A stretch of 64,000 nucleotides of DNA from Companilactobacillus kedongensis (GCF_003946625.1 NZ_RHOR01000008.1:47115-111114), one strand, 5' to 3'; positions 51,538 through 60,580 are shown, counted from the first letter of the stretch. The notes: a model not told the origin generated them from the sequence alone. Translations and numbers: made by a program.

Positions 51538-53613
51538 CTATTTAACTACACTAACTCCATCGTCAGCTTTAACAAACTCATCAGTTGAAACACCATAGTA
51601 AACATCCCCATGCATGTCAGTTCCGATTTTATCAACCAACCAATCAGTTCCACCTGCCAAAGCACGGACACTAGAAACTTCCTGCTTAGAATTATACAAG
51701 TTATAAATATTATGATTTGTAGCTAAACTGACTTCTTTAGGCGTATCAAGCTTCTTAACCGTCATACCTTCAACAACTTTACCATTTTCAATAAAGTCCA
51801 CATCAGAAGCATTGACCCACTCACTAGTTGAAACACGATACTGCTTTACACCGCTGATAGTTCTAACACCATCAACTTTCCAAGATGAATCAGCCAATAA
51901 GGCACGGTTATCCACCTTTTGATTCTTATCATTGTATAAAGCGTAGTAATTCTTGTCTGCATGTGTTGTGGCAATTCCAGAAATGGATTGGACATCATTG
52001 TTTGATCCGCTGTTATTATTATTTGAAGCAGCTTTATCTACGACAACTTTACGAATATAGAAAGCCATTTGACTATTTATATATGTTTGAGTCGGATCAT
52101 TTATATCTGCAGAATCTTGGGGTTGTGGCATTTCTTTTCCATTAATGGTCAATTTGTAGGTAATTGGTGCACCACTTGACCAATTTCCACCATCTTCCCA
52201 ATTGGATATAAATGAATTTATAGAATCCATCTTATCAAAATCAGCTCTCATAATTTGATAGTATTCCGTACCCTTACTAGCATCAAATTTATCACCAATA
52301 TTAATCTTATTTTTACCGCCACCATTAACCACTTCATTCCATGCGTCATCAGAATTGGCATAAAATGATGAATTATACAGTGTTGAGCTAACAGCAGTCT
52401 TCACACTATCGGAATCTTTAAATGTGAAGTTAGGATCTGGTGCATCACTAACTTGTGAACCATCCTTTACATGAACCGTATTATCATAAGTACCACTAAG
52501 ACTAGTGGCTACATGCTCTGGATCAAAACTCACTTCTTTATCATCATCAATTGTTTCAATATTTCCATTTGAACCAGGATACTGAAAACTAAAATCCAAC
52601 TTAAATCCTTGTTTATTATCACCGGCTATTTCGTTTAAAGCATTCGTGGTACCGATAACTTTTCCATTCTGATCTTTAGCAGTAACTGCAATATTTACAT
52701 TATTATTCAAGAACGCTTTCTGTGATTCTTCAGAAATATCACCTAATGAAACTCCAAGCGTTTTCATTGACTTGAATAAATCATAACTACTAAACTTCTC
52801 ATTTTGACCTTGCAGATCTTTATAATACCCTCTAAATACCCTTTGACCAGTAAAACCCGTGAACAAAGTAGGATAATTGTAAAGCATGTCTCCTGCTAAA
52901 TTACGATTTTGTTCACTCTTTAGAGTCACATCGTGTAATTGGCTTTCAAAGTCTTTGACTGCATCCTGAACTTGACTTACATTAGCGGACACTGCTTTGT
53001 TATTAGCCAATTCATAATTAACTACCTTGTCTGTACCATTGTAACTAATCGTAGTCACAAGCTTCAGAACTCCACCGTTATCACGAACATTTTTTATGGT
53101 ATCTAAGAAACGCAAAAAGTCAGGGGACAAAGAAACCTCTGGAAGACTTATCAGATGACCATCACTATCCTTTACCTGTGTGGTAACTTTTATATTACTA
53201 GAAACACTATTATTCGATAATACTTTCTTATCATCATCTTTTAATGCACTAGTATCCATTGCATGAAGAATATACTTAGAATAATTGGGATTACTCTCAT
53301 TAATAAATGCCGCAGCAGTTCCACCAATACCACCACTAAATGACGGATCTGCAGCATACGTACCGCTGACAAGTTCTCCCGGATCTGGATTATCATATAA
53401 CAAATTAGGAAACGGATCATCAGCATCATTAACATAATTTTTACTTGTTAATGATGCCGCCAAATCATTGATAGCAGTCTTTATCTCATCATCAGTTGGC
53501 GTAGTAGCAGCCTTAACAGTGACAGGTCCCAAGTTAAAAACAGGTGCTGCGACTGGTGCAACAGTTAATAATGTTGCTGCAGCAATTCCTGCATACTTAA
53601 TTGATTTCCTCAT
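51538..53613 (-). CDS. Secreted SLAP-domain protein, paralogue 5
   Basis: A 691-residue protein: signal MRKSIKYAGIAAATLLTVAP (cleavage about residue 35), two related N-terminal regions (about 40-200 and 205-375, each with DDEIKTAINDLAASL or VQDAVKDFESQL starts and YNGTDKVV strands), the shared domain (about 380-550, YDNTVHVKDGSQVSD, NIGDKFDASKGTEYYQI), and two SLAP modules (about 555-691). It is the sister of paralogue 6. GGGAG precedes ATG 53613. The duplicated N-terminal region explains the greater length. Confidence 0.85.
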   Translation of the reverse strand: MRKSIKYAGIAAATLLTVAPVAAPVFNLGPVTVKAATTPTDDEIKTAINDLAASLTSKNYVNDADDPFPNLLYDNPDPGELVSGTYAADPSFSGGIGGTAAAFINESNPNYSKYILHAMDTSALKDDDKKVLSNNSVSSNIKVTTQVKDSDGHLISLPEVSLSPDFLRFLDTIKNVRDNGGVLKLVTTISYNGTDKVVNYELANNKAVSANVSQVQDAVKDFESQLHDVTLKSEQNRNLAGDMLYNYPTLFTGFTGQRVFRGYYKDLQGQNEKFSSYDLFKSMKTLGVSLGDISEESQKAFLNNNVNIAVTAKDQNGKVIGTTNALNEIAGDNKQGFKLDFSFQYPGSNGNIETIDDDKEVSFDPEHVATSLSGTYDNTVHVKDGSQVSDAPDPNFTFKDSDSVKTAVSSTLYNSSFYANSDDAWNEVVNGGGKNKINIGDKFDASKGTEYYQIMRADFDKMDSINSFISNWEDGGNWSSGAPITYKLTINGKEMPQPQDSADINDPTQTYINSQMAFYIRKVVVDKAASNNNNSGSNNDVQSISGIATTHADKNYYALYNDKNQKVDNRALLADSSWKVDGVRTISGVKQYRVSTSEWVNASDVDFIENGKVVEGMTVKKLDTPKEVSLATNHNIYNLYNSKQEVSSVRALAGGTDWLVDKIGTDMHGDVYYGVSTDEFVKADDGVSVVK

Positions 53614-53667
53614 ATTTTTTCTCCCTGCAAAAAATATTTAATAACCTAAGTATAAGCTGACAGAATA

Positions 53668-53702
53668 AAAAAAGAAGGTAACCGAATACACAGTTATCTT
53701 CT
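53668..53702 (-). terminator. Terminator of SLAP paralogue 6
   Basis: Minus-strand AGAAGATAACTGTG..CGGTTACCTTCTTTTTTT; a strong stem directly after the stop at 53713. Confidence 0.85.
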
Positions 53703-53712
53703 ATAATAGTGA

Positions 53713-55785
53713 TTATTTTACTAGTGTGACGCCATCTTCAGCTTTAACAAACTCATCAGTTGAAACACCATAGTAAACATCCCCATGCATATCAGTTCCA
53801 ACTTTATCAACTAGCCAACTTGTTCCACCAGCCAAAGCACGAGTCTTAGAAGTTTCACGTTTAGAATTCTGTAAACCATAGCGACTATGTCTAGTAGCTA
53901 GATCAATTTGTTTTGGTGTATCTAACTTCTTAACCGTCATACCTTCCGTAACTTGACCATTTTCAATAAAGTCAACATCTGAGGCATTGACCCATTCATG
54001 TGTTGAAACACGATACTTTTTAACACCGCTGACAGTTCTAACACCATCAACCTTCCACGAAGAATTTGCCATCAAGGCACGATTATCTACTTTATCATTC
54101 TTGTCATTGTACAAAGCATAATGATTCTTATCAGTATGGGTTGTAACGATACCCGAAATAGTTTGAGCACTGCTATTTGACCCATTATTATTGTTAGTAT
54201 TCGTGTCTCCAACTACTATTTCACGTATAAAAGTAATTTGACTACTATTGGCAAACGTTTGAGTAGTATCATCATAATCATTAGGAATAGTCAGTTCTTT
54301 CCCATTAAAAGATAATTTATACGTACTTGGATCACCCATCCAATTTCCCATAAATGTGAAGAAGGAATCTGGAACATTTGCTTGGACTATTTGATAATAT
54401 TTAGTACCTTTTTTGGCATCAAAGGTTCCACTGAGATCAAAATGTTTATCATCCATACCCTTAGACGTAATCCATGCATCATCACGTGAAGAATAAAATC
54501 CATAACGAACATTTGGAGTTAAAGTAGCACTACTTTCTTCACCATCAGCACCCTCAAATTTAAAATCTGAAGTTTCTGCCTGAACATCACTAACATTGGA
54601 ACCATCTTTTACATGGATCGTATCATTATAGGTAGCTTTTACACTAGTGAGCTCTTGCGCAGGTTCAAATGAAACTCCCTTAGTTGCTTTGATCGATTGA
54701 ATACTTCCATTTTTACCGGGATATTCAAAGCCAAATGTCAATTTAAATGGCTTATTATTATCTGATATATCCTGCAAACCAGCATTATCAGTTACAGGTT
54801 TGCCATCGGCGTCTTCAACACCGACTTTAATATTTATTTTATTATCTATAAATGCCTGTTCAGATTGAGGTGAAATATCACCGACCGCAGCACCTATTGA
54901 CAATTTTTTAAATAAATCATAGCTGCTAAAAGCATCATCCGAACCATTCTTATAGCCTCTAAAAATAGTTTCACCGGGCCAATTAGCCATATCGGAATTG
55001 TAGAAGCCAAGCATGTCCAGAAGTAAATTGGGATAATTATCTCCCGCTCTTAAATTAGTAACATTTGTCAATTTATCACTAAAATCATTAACAGCATCAG
55101 TCACAGCATCTTTGTCACTAACCAAATAGTTATTATTAGTTAAAGTATATTCTTTATCAGCAGTCTTATTGCCAGTACTATCCTTATAATATACAGTCGT
55201 TTTAAGCTTCAACGATCCGCCATCATCACGAACATCCTTAATACGATTTAAAAGATTGAAATAATTAGGTGAAGATGTCCACGCGTTTCCCAAATTTAGC
55301 TCTTTATCACCATCATATACAGAAGTAGAAGCATATGCTCCGGAATCTCCCATATCCCTTAAAACTTGAATATCAGTAGCAGTTAGATTGCTACTACCAA
55401 TTTCAGGCAAAATATTACCTGGTAAATTTCGTTCTACACTAGTGGCGATCAAGCGAAGTGAAGCATCACTGCTCTTATTAAAAGATGAATCTTTAGGATA
55501 TATCCCGTAACCGTAAAGTCCTGTTGAAGAATTTGCTGTTGACGGATAATCATCCATTAAATTAGGGTAAGGCGTTTTAACATCTGAAGTTTCAGTCCCA
55601 AAACTAGTATCTTTGTAGGATGACATCAAATGCTCGATAGCTGTACTGATCTCCTCATCCGTATGCGTAGCTGGAGTGGCAGCTTTTACAGTTGTTGGTA
55701 CGATATTAAACACTGGACCGACAACCGGTGCGACAGTTAATAACGTTGCCGCGGCAATCCCTGCATATTTAATTGACTTTTTCAT
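53713..55785 (-). CDS. Secreted SLAP-domain protein, paralogue 6
   Basis: A 690-residue sister of paralogue 5 with the same layout: signal MKKSIKYAGIAAATLLTVAP, two N-terminal regions, the shared domain (YNDTIHVKDGSNVSDVQ, FDAKKGTKYYQIVQ), and two SLAP modules with the same ending (DVYYGVSTDEFVKAEDGV). Signal and SLAP ends are highly conserved, the middle less so. GGGGAG precedes ATG 55785. Promoter and terminator lie on both sides, so it is an independent unit. Confidence 0.85.
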   Translation of the reverse strand: MKKSIKYAGIAAATLLTVAPVVGPVFNIVPTTVKAATPATHTDEEISTAIEHLMSSYKDTSFGTETSDVKTPYPNLMDDYPSTANSSTGLYGYGIYPKDSSFNKSSDASLRLIATSVERNLPGNILPEIGSSNLTATDIQVLRDMGDSGAYASTSVYDGDKELNLGNAWTSSPNYFNLLNRIKDVRDDGGSLKLKTTVYYKDSTGNKTADKEYTLTNNNYLVSDKDAVTDAVNDFSDKLTNVTNLRAGDNYPNLLLDMLGFYNSDMANWPGETIFRGYKNGSDDAFSSYDLFKKLSIGAAVGDISPQSEQAFIDNKINIKVGVEDADGKPVTDNAGLQDISDNNKPFKLTFGFEYPGKNGSIQSIKATKGVSFEPAQELTSVKATYNDTIHVKDGSNVSDVQAETSDFKFEGADGEESSATLTPNVRYGFYSSRDDAWITSKGMDDKHFDLSGTFDAKKGTKYYQIVQANVPDSFFTFMGNWMGDPSTYKLSFNGKELTIPNDYDDTTQTFANSSQITFIREIVVGDTNTNNNNGSNSSAQTISGIVTTHTDKNHYALYNDKNDKVDNRALMANSSWKVDGVRTVSGVKKYRVSTHEWVNASDVDFIENGQVTEGMTVKKLDTPKQIDLATRHSRYGLQNSKRETSKTRALAGGTSWLVDKVGTDMHGDVYYGVSTDEFVKAEDGVTLVK

Positions 55786-55838
55786 ATTTTTTCTCCCCGT
55801 AAAAAATATTTAATAACTTAAGTATATGCTGATGTAAT

Positions 55839-55955
55839 AAAAAAAGAAGATAACCGAATACCCAGTTGTCTTCTATAATAGTGATTATTTTACTGATAAT
55901 TATAAATTTTAGCGATAAAAAAAGAAGATAACTGAATTTTCAGTTATCTTCTAAA
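55839..55955 (-). terminator. Tandem terminators and paralogue scar
   Basis: Two near-identical terminator hairpins (55839-55874 and 55918-55953) follow paralogue 7. The one farther from the gene is joined to a stretch (about 55875-55895) matching the last codons and stop region of paralogue 6 (53702-53720). It therefore looks like the leftover 3' end of a further paralogue that was deleted. Confidence 0.7.
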
Positions 55956-55960
55956 TAGTA

Positions 55961-57442
55961 TTAGTTAGCTAATGAAACACCTTCGCCAGCTTTAACAAAT
56001 TCGTCTGTTGAAACACCGTAGTAAACATTACCAGCAGCGTCTTTAGCAGTCTTATCTACTTGCCATGCAGTACCACCACCAAGGGCACGAGTTGTTGATT
56101 CAACACCCTTTGAGTTGTACAAGAAGTAAACCATTCCTGTAGTTGAAATGTTTACGATCTTATTCTTGTCAAGCTTTGTAACAGTTAAAGCACCTTCTGG
56201 ATCAGTAGTTGAACCAGTGTCAACGTCGCTACCTTCAAAAGTAACATCTTCTGCAGGAATCCATTCGTGTGTTGATACACGATATTGTTTAGCACCAGAA
56301 GCATTTGTACGAACCTTATCTGTTTGCCATGCTGAATTCTTGTCCAAAGCACGGTTTGAAACTAGTTGGTCAGCATCGTTGTGTAATGTGTAGAATGCCT
56401 TGTCACTCTTTGTGTTAAGAACACCCTTAACATCTTTTACAGTCCAGTCAGAGTTAGCGCCATCTTTTGTAACATTGATTGCACGGACCATCTTGATACC
56501 TGTGATGTTACCAGAAGCATCTTTGATCAATTGACCATTGTCAGTTGTTGAAGCATTTACACCGTTAACTGTGTATGAGTAACCCTTAGCAGACATTTGA
56601 CCAAGGAATGTTTGTAAGTCTGAACCTGATTTAACATTTACAGTGATTGGTTGGTAATAAGTAGCATCCTTGTCACCAAATGTAGCATCAGTAAATGTAC
56701 TACCACTAGCTGACAAAGCATTTGCATATGTTGTGTAGTAACTGCCTAATGCAACTGATGTAACATTATCAGTATCGTTAGCCAAGTTCTTGTTATTGCT
56801 GTCATTCAAAGTAAGATCCAAAGTATTTGTAAGTGTTGGGTTTACAGTACTTGAACCATAAGCAACGTTATAATCCTTTGAGTATGTTGCTGCTAATGAT
56901 GTAATAGCATCTGTATCTGTTGTCTTGGCAACAGGTAGAACAGTAATTTCTTTTGTTGTAGTTGCTGTTGTAGTTGCTGAATTATTAAATGTCATAGTAA
57001 TTGTGAATGTAACACCAGAACCATTAGCATCCTTCAAAATCTTGTTAGCACCAGCAGCATCTAATGTACCAGCAACTTTTTTGTCATTTGCCGTAGCAGT
57101 AACAGATGTGATTTTAGCATTTTTATCATTCACAGTCTTGTCTTCCAATGTTGCGTGATGCATTTGTCCAAAGAATGAATCCTTAAAGAAATCTGATGGT
57201 TTCACATTAAGACCAGTACCATAGTTAGTACCATTTGTAAGAACATCATCAATTGGAGTTGCTGTTAAAGTATAGCTATCCTTAAATTGATTTAACCATT
57301 CGTCAGCATCAGCTTTTTTAATGCTTGTTGCGGCATCAGCAGCTTGCACTGTTGTAGTTGCACTAATAACAGGTGCAGCAACTGGAGCAACGGCTAACAA
57401 AGTAGCAGCTGCGATTCCAGCATATTTGATAGATTTTTTCAT
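55961..57442 (-). CDS. S-layer-type SLAP protein, paralogue 7
   Basis: A 493-residue protein resembling a true surface-layer protein: signal MKKSIKYAGIAAATLLAVAP (cleavage about residue 35 after VQA), a Thr/Ala/Asn/Ser-rich N-terminal self-assembly-type region, the shared domain (about 190-345), and two SLAP modules (about 350-493). Codons are strongly biased to the preferred set, a sign of high expression. The promoter is near ideal (TTGATT-N17-TATACT), followed by a roughly 45-base leader and GGGGGAT ribosome site. Two terminators follow. With paralogue 8 it forms the likely S-layer pair; which one is dominant is unknown. Confidence 0.85.
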   Translation of the reverse strand: MKKSIKYAGIAAATLLAVAPVAAPVISATTTVQAADAATSIKKADADEWLNQFKDSYTLTATPIDDVLTNGTNYGTGLNVKPSDFFKDSFFGQMHHATLEDKTVNDKNAKITSVTATANDKKVAGTLDAAGANKILKDANGSGVTFTITMTFNNSATTTATTTKEITVLPVAKTTDTDAITSLAATYSKDYNVAYGSSTVNPTLTNTLDLTLNDSNNKNLANDTDNVTSVALGSYYTTYANALSASGSTFTDATFGDKDATYYQPITVNVKSGSDLQTFLGQMSAKGYSYTVNGVNASTTDNGQLIKDASGNITGIKMVRAINVTKDGANSDWTVKDVKGVLNTKSDKAFYTLHNDADQLVSNRALDKNSAWQTDKVRTNASGAKQYRVSTHEWIPAEDVTFEGSDVDTGSTTDPEGALTVTKLDKNKIVNISTTGMVYFLYNSKGVESTTRALGGGTAWQVDKTAKDAAGNVYYGVSTDEFVKAGEGVSLAN

Positions 57443-57496
57443 ATTATCCCCCTGAGATAAAAAAAGATTTTGCGCAGGTCTTTCCCACTGTTCTCC

Positions 57497-57525
57497 AGTA
57501 TATGGGTCATCATTTTTTGAATCAA
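57497..57525 (-). promoter_or_regulatory. Promoter of S-layer-type paralogue 7
   Basis: Minus-strand TTGATT (57520-57525), 17 bp, TATACT (57497-57502). Transcription would begin near 57490 and give a leader of about 45 bases. Confidence 0.7.
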
Positions 57526-57590
57526 CGATTATCGTAATACTAAAGACTTTCTTAAAAAAGGAACGCGTGTGTATTAGATTTGGTGTGTCC

Positions 57591-57759
57591 GCCTACAGGC
57601 GCGAGGGAGTTGGCCTGCAATAGGACCGACGTGAGCCAAGGTCTCCCGTCTCGATTACGAGCTTTGCTTTCGCAAATCTCATAATCGTCCATTCCGTAAG
57701 AACGGCTACGCCATTCAACGGAATTTTTACTGCTGGCCAACTCCCTCGTGCCTTCCGGC
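57591..57759 (-). repeat. Structured element, copy E3 (minus orientation)
   Basis: Outer stem GCGAGGGAGTTGGCC / GGCCAACTCCCTCG with flanking pairs. Read on the minus strand: H1 ATTCCGTTGAA / TTCTTACGGAAT; H2 GATTATGAG-a-TTTGC-gaaa-GCAAA-g-CTCGTAATC; H3 GAC..GAG-accttgg-CTC..GTC. It lies just upstream of the promoter of paralogue 7. Confidence 0.85.
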
Positions 57760-57857
57760 TCATCATATTTAGTACACGAAAAATAGAAATATACTATTTT
57801 AATACTACTTAACTAGTATTGTTCAACTATTCAAAATCCGTAAGAAAACTAATCGGA

Positions 57858-58026
57858 AGAACTGAGTAATATTTAATGGCAGTGACAGTGGTGTTAGAAC
57901 GGTGATTTTCCGTTCTTACAGCACCGGGCGCGTTTGAAGACTTGCGTAGCAAGGCTTTAAACCGAGCTTTGAGACCGCACTTTGGCTCAAAGTGTTCCGC
58001 ACAGCCATTAAATATTACTCAGTTCT
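57858..58026 (+). repeat. Structured element, copy E4
   Basis: Perfect 23-bp outer stem (57858-57880 with 58004-58026). H1 TTAGAACGG-tgatttt-CCGTTCTTA; H2 GTTTGAAG-a-CTTGC-gta-GCAAG-g-CTTTAAAC; H3 CTTTGAG-accgcactttgg-CTCAAAG. It sits after the terminator of paralogue 8, back to back with E3. Confidence 0.9.
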
Positions 58027-58051
58027 GGAGATGGCAGATAAAACACCACTA

Positions 58052-58082
58052 AAAAAGCCCCCTAAATATACAATTTAGGAAG
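58052..58082 (-). terminator. Terminator of S-layer-type paralogue 8
   Basis: Minus-strand CCTAAATTGTATATTTAGG, then GGGC and a T run. Confidence 0.8.
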
Positions 58083-58126
58083 CAATATTTTTATAATTAT
58101 TAAATTTTCCTGCGGAAATAAAACAC

Positions 58127-59575
58127 CTAAACCAGCGAAACACCCTCGCCAGCTTTAACGAACTCGTCAGTTGAAACACCATAATAAACATTACCGTCAG
58201 CATCCACCGCAGTCTTGTCAACTTGCCATGAAGTACCGCCACCAAGTGCACGAGTATCTGAAATAACACCCTTAGAGTTGTACAAATAGTAAACCATACC
58301 CTCAGTAGAAACATTGATTATCTTGTTTTTAGCTAACTTAGTAACAGTCAATCCACCCTCTGGATCAGTAGTTGAACCAGTATCAGTGTCGGTTCCAGTG
58401 TCAATTTCAGTACCTTCAAAATCGACTTCCGATGCAGGAATCCATTCATGAGTCGAAACACGATATTGTTTGTTACCATTACGATCAGTACGAACTTTAT
58501 CGGTTTGCCATGAAGAATTCTTGTCCAAAGCACGATTTGAAACTAATTCGTCATCATCATTGTGCAATGTGTAATATGCTTTATCGCTATGCGTATTAAC
58601 TACACCTTTGACATCTTTAACAGTCCACTCGGAAGCTTGTGAAACATCAACTGTACGGACAAAAGTAATCGTCTTGTAGCCATTGGCATCAACGGAAACT
58701 TTTCCATTGTCAGTTGCAGCCTTGGAAGTACCATTTATAGTATAAGTTGAATTATTGTTATTCGTTGCCAGGTAGACATCCAATGCTGAATTGGCGCTAA
58801 CTGTAACTGTTATCGGTTGATAATATTCAGTAGCTGATCCATCGTCATTGGTAAAAGTTGAACCAACAGAAGCTGCTGTACCGCCATTTAGAGCATCTGA
58901 ATATGAGTTGAAAAATCCTCCCAATGAGTATGAGCTGACTTCATTATTATCAGATAATAAAGCTTTATTATCTTGATCTGTTAAAGAAAGATCAGTTGAA
59001 GATTGAGCTTTAGCGTCATCTGTTTTTGAACCATAATTTACTTTATAAGGTGTCGTAAAATTAGCAGCCAAACTTGTGATGGTTGACGTTTGGTCACTCG
59101 TTGGTGTCAAGGTAAGCGGAATACTTACAGTTGCCGTGATACCACTGCCAGAATCGTATTCCAAAACAGCAATGAACTTAACCGTTTTAGCAGCTTTTAA
59201 AGCAGCCGTAACACCATCAGCATCTAGTGGCTTGTCATTTTCACCAAAAGCTGAAACTTTAACAGAACCATTAGTGTCATCAACGTTGCCACTGTAAGTT
59301 CCAGTAGTAAATTGACTGAAGAAATCATTCTTTAAAAACGCATCTGCTTTGATAGTTGTATCAAGATCACTAGCACTGAATTTAGCAGCTTGACTAGCTG
59401 AATAAGTGGCAGATTCCTTGAACATCTTAGAATATGCAGTTACATCGTCACTTGATGGGTAACTAGTATCAGCTTGAACATTAGTAGTTGTCGAAGTCAT
59501 AGCCGGTGCAGCAACTGGAGCAACCGCTAATAAAGCAGCAGCTGCAATTCCAGCATATTTAATAGTTTTTTTCAT
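58127..59575 (-). CDS. S-layer-type SLAP protein, paralogue 8
   Basis: A 482-residue sister of paralogue 7: signal MKKTIKYAGIAAAALLAVAP (cleavage after VQA, about residue 36), Ser/Thr/Ala-rich body, shared domain, and two SLAP modules (SSWQTDKVRTDRNGNKQYRV, VYYGVSTDEFVKAGEGV). The ATG at 59575 is used: GGAGGGGGAT lies five bases upstream, while the frame extends 32 codons further through the leader and -10 region. Promoter TTGCAT-N17-TATAAT. Together with paralogue 7 it probably builds or covers the S-layer; two such genes allow switching between coats. Confidence 0.85.
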   Translation of the reverse strand: MKKTIKYAGIAAAALLAVAPVAAPAMTSTTTNVQADTSYPSSDDVTAYSKMFKESATYSASQAAKFSASDLDTTIKADAFLKNDFFSQFTTGTYSGNVDDTNGSVKVSAFGENDKPLDADGVTAALKAAKTVKFIAVLEYDSGSGITATVSIPLTLTPTSDQTSTITSLAANFTTPYKVNYGSKTDDAKAQSSTDLSLTDQDNKALLSDNNEVSSYSLGGFFNSYSDALNGGTAASVGSTFTNDDGSATEYYQPITVTVSANSALDVYLATNNNNSTYTINGTSKAATDNGKVSVDANGYKTITFVRTVDVSQASEWTVKDVKGVVNTHSDKAYYTLHNDDDELVSNRALDKNSSWQTDKVRTDRNGNKQYRVSTHEWIPASEVDFEGTEIDTGTDTDTGSTTDPEGGLTVTKLAKNKIINVSTEGMVYYLYNSKGVISDTRALGGGTSWQVDKTAVDADGNVYYGVSTDEFVKAGEGVSLV

Positions 59576-59642
59576 TAGTATCCCCCTCCGAGGTATAAAG
59601 ATTCTTGGGAAATCTAGGGTAGTTACACTTCCACTAAATAAC

Positions 59643-59671
59643 ATTATAATAGTCACAAAATCGGTATGCAA
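59643..59671 (-). promoter_or_regulatory. Promoter of S-layer-type paralogue 8
   Basis: Minus-strand TTGCAT (59666-59671), 17 bp, TATAAT (59643-59648). The divergent antisense-RNA promoter begins only about 40 bp away. Confidence 0.7.
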
Positions 59672-59720
59672 TGGAAGTTACAATGATGAATAAGTGAAGT
59701 GGATATGTTATACTATCTTC

Positions 59721-59789
59721 GTAGAAAAGATATTCATATAAATCAAACATAAATAGCCATCCTACTTGTGATAGGATGGCTATTTTTTT
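59721..59789 (+). ncRNA. Predicted antisense RNA of Fst-type module 1
   Basis: Extended -10 TGTTATACT (59706-59714) predicts a start near 59721; a strong terminator (59751-59789) ends it at about 69 bases. The RNA carries AGAAAAGATATTCATATAA, nearly identical to the strand complementary to the toxin's start region (59907-59932). It would therefore bind and silence the toxin mRNA, as RNA II does in the par locus of pAD1. The terminator works in both directions. Confidence 0.7.
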
Positions 59790-59834
59790 CGCCGTATGAT
59801 TATGAGCGTTATGGGTTGACGACAACTTGCTTAA

Positions 59835-59924
59835 TTACTGCTTGCCATTCAACCAATGGTCAAATAATGATATCACTATACCCACTGTTATGGGCGCAAT
59901 AATTGCTAGAAAAAAGATATTCAT
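59835..59924 (-). CDS. Fst-like type I toxin, copy 1 (29 aa)
   Basis: A 29-residue hydrophobic peptide whose core APITVGIVISLFDHWL is typical of Fst/Ldr-type type I toxins, which insert in the membrane. ATG 59924 follows AGGGGGTGA; the upstream CCCC-GTAA-GGGG hairpin would occlude that ribosome site, as in Fst mRNA. A TATAAT box (59962-59967, minus strand) gives the promoter. Downstream lie the shared bidirectional terminator and the antisense RNA gene. All parts of a par-like module are present, so this copy is likely functional. Confidence 0.82.
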   Translation of the reverse strand: MNIFFLAIIAPITVGIVISLFDHWLNGKQ

Positions 59925-60074
59925 ATAAGTCACCCCCTTACGGGGCAAGCTGCCACTCTTAATTATACAGAACTAGTCCGGGTTAATAGCTGTATTGGCA
60001 TACCGCCAAATTATAGTTTTTTAGATTTATAGATCAAATTAGAATAATTACATTCCATATGGTATACTATCTTC

Positions 60075-60143
60075 GAATACAAAATATCCAGGTAAATCAA
60101 ACATAAATAGCCATCCTACTTGCGATAGGATGGCTATTTTTTT
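60075..60143 (+). ncRNA. Predicted antisense RNA of Fst-type module 2
   Basis: Extended -10 TGGTATACT (60060-60068), start near 60075, terminator 60105-60143. It contains TACAAAATATCCAGGTAAAT, which differs by one base from the sequence opposite the module 2 toxin start (60267-60288) and is unlike module 1, so each antisense RNA matches its own toxin. Confidence 0.7.
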
Positions 60144-60190
60144 CACCCGTGCAATGTTGGGCGTTACGTGCTGACGGCAGACTTGCTTAA

Positions 60191-60280
60191 TTATCGCTTA
60201 TCATTCAGCCAATGATCAAATAGCGTTATAGCTATACCCACTATTATGGGCGCGATAATTGTTACGTACAAAATATCCAA
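60191..60280 (-). CDS. Fst-like type I toxin, copy 2 (29 aa, TTG start)
   Basis: Encodes a 29-residue peptide with core APIIVGIAITLFDHWL. The codon aligned with the ATG of copy 1 is TTG (60278-60280), still behind the same GGGGGTGA site and CCCC-GTAA-GGGG hairpin. A start at GTG 60289 would overlap the ribosome site. A weaker start could lower toxin yield. Its own antisense RNA and terminator lie downstream. Confidence 0.75.
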   Translation of the reverse strand: MDILYVTIIAPIIVGIAITLFDHWLNDKR

Positions 60281-60450
60281 GTAAATCACCCCCTTACGGG
60301 GCAAGCTGCCATCATTAATTATACAGAACTAATCTGAATTAATAGCAGTATTGGCATACCGGCAAACATCAAAATATACACAGACAATCAACACATTACG
60401 TGTTACACTTTGTCCGCAGTAATCAATAGGTGCGATGACAACTTGCTTGA

Positions 60451-60540
60451 TTACTGCTTGCCATTCAACCAATGGTCAAATAGTGATATCACTATACCCA
60501 CTATTATGGGCGCGGTGATCGTTAAGTACAAAAGATTCAC
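60451..60540 (-). CDS. Fst-like type I toxin, copy 3 (29 aa, decayed module)
   Basis: A 29-codon frame with GTG start encoding a peptide with core APIIVGIVISLFDHWL, so the peptide itself is intact. The rest of the module is not: the GGGGGTGA ribosome site and its hairpin are replaced by a terminator-like stem, and no antisense RNA or bidirectional terminator follows. It may be silent, or an orphan. A stranded antisense/terminator remnant lies at 60680-60732. Confidence 0.6.
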   Translation of the reverse strand: MNLLYLTITAPIIVGIVISLFDHWLNGKQ

Positions 60541-60544
60541 ATTG

Positions 60545-60580
60545 ATAGTCATCCTAAACGGAATGGGATGACTATTTTTG
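60545..60580. terminator. Terminator-like hairpin next to toxin copy 3
   Basis: GATAGTCATCC and GGATGACTATTTTT form a stem with T run on the plus strand, upstream of toxin copy 3 on the minus strand. Confidence 0.6.

Noticed and set aside
59634..59825. 63-codon minus-strand frame beside the S-layer promoter
   Set aside because: It runs through the antisense RNA, its terminator and the promoter of paralogue 8; the real small gene there is the 29-codon toxin.
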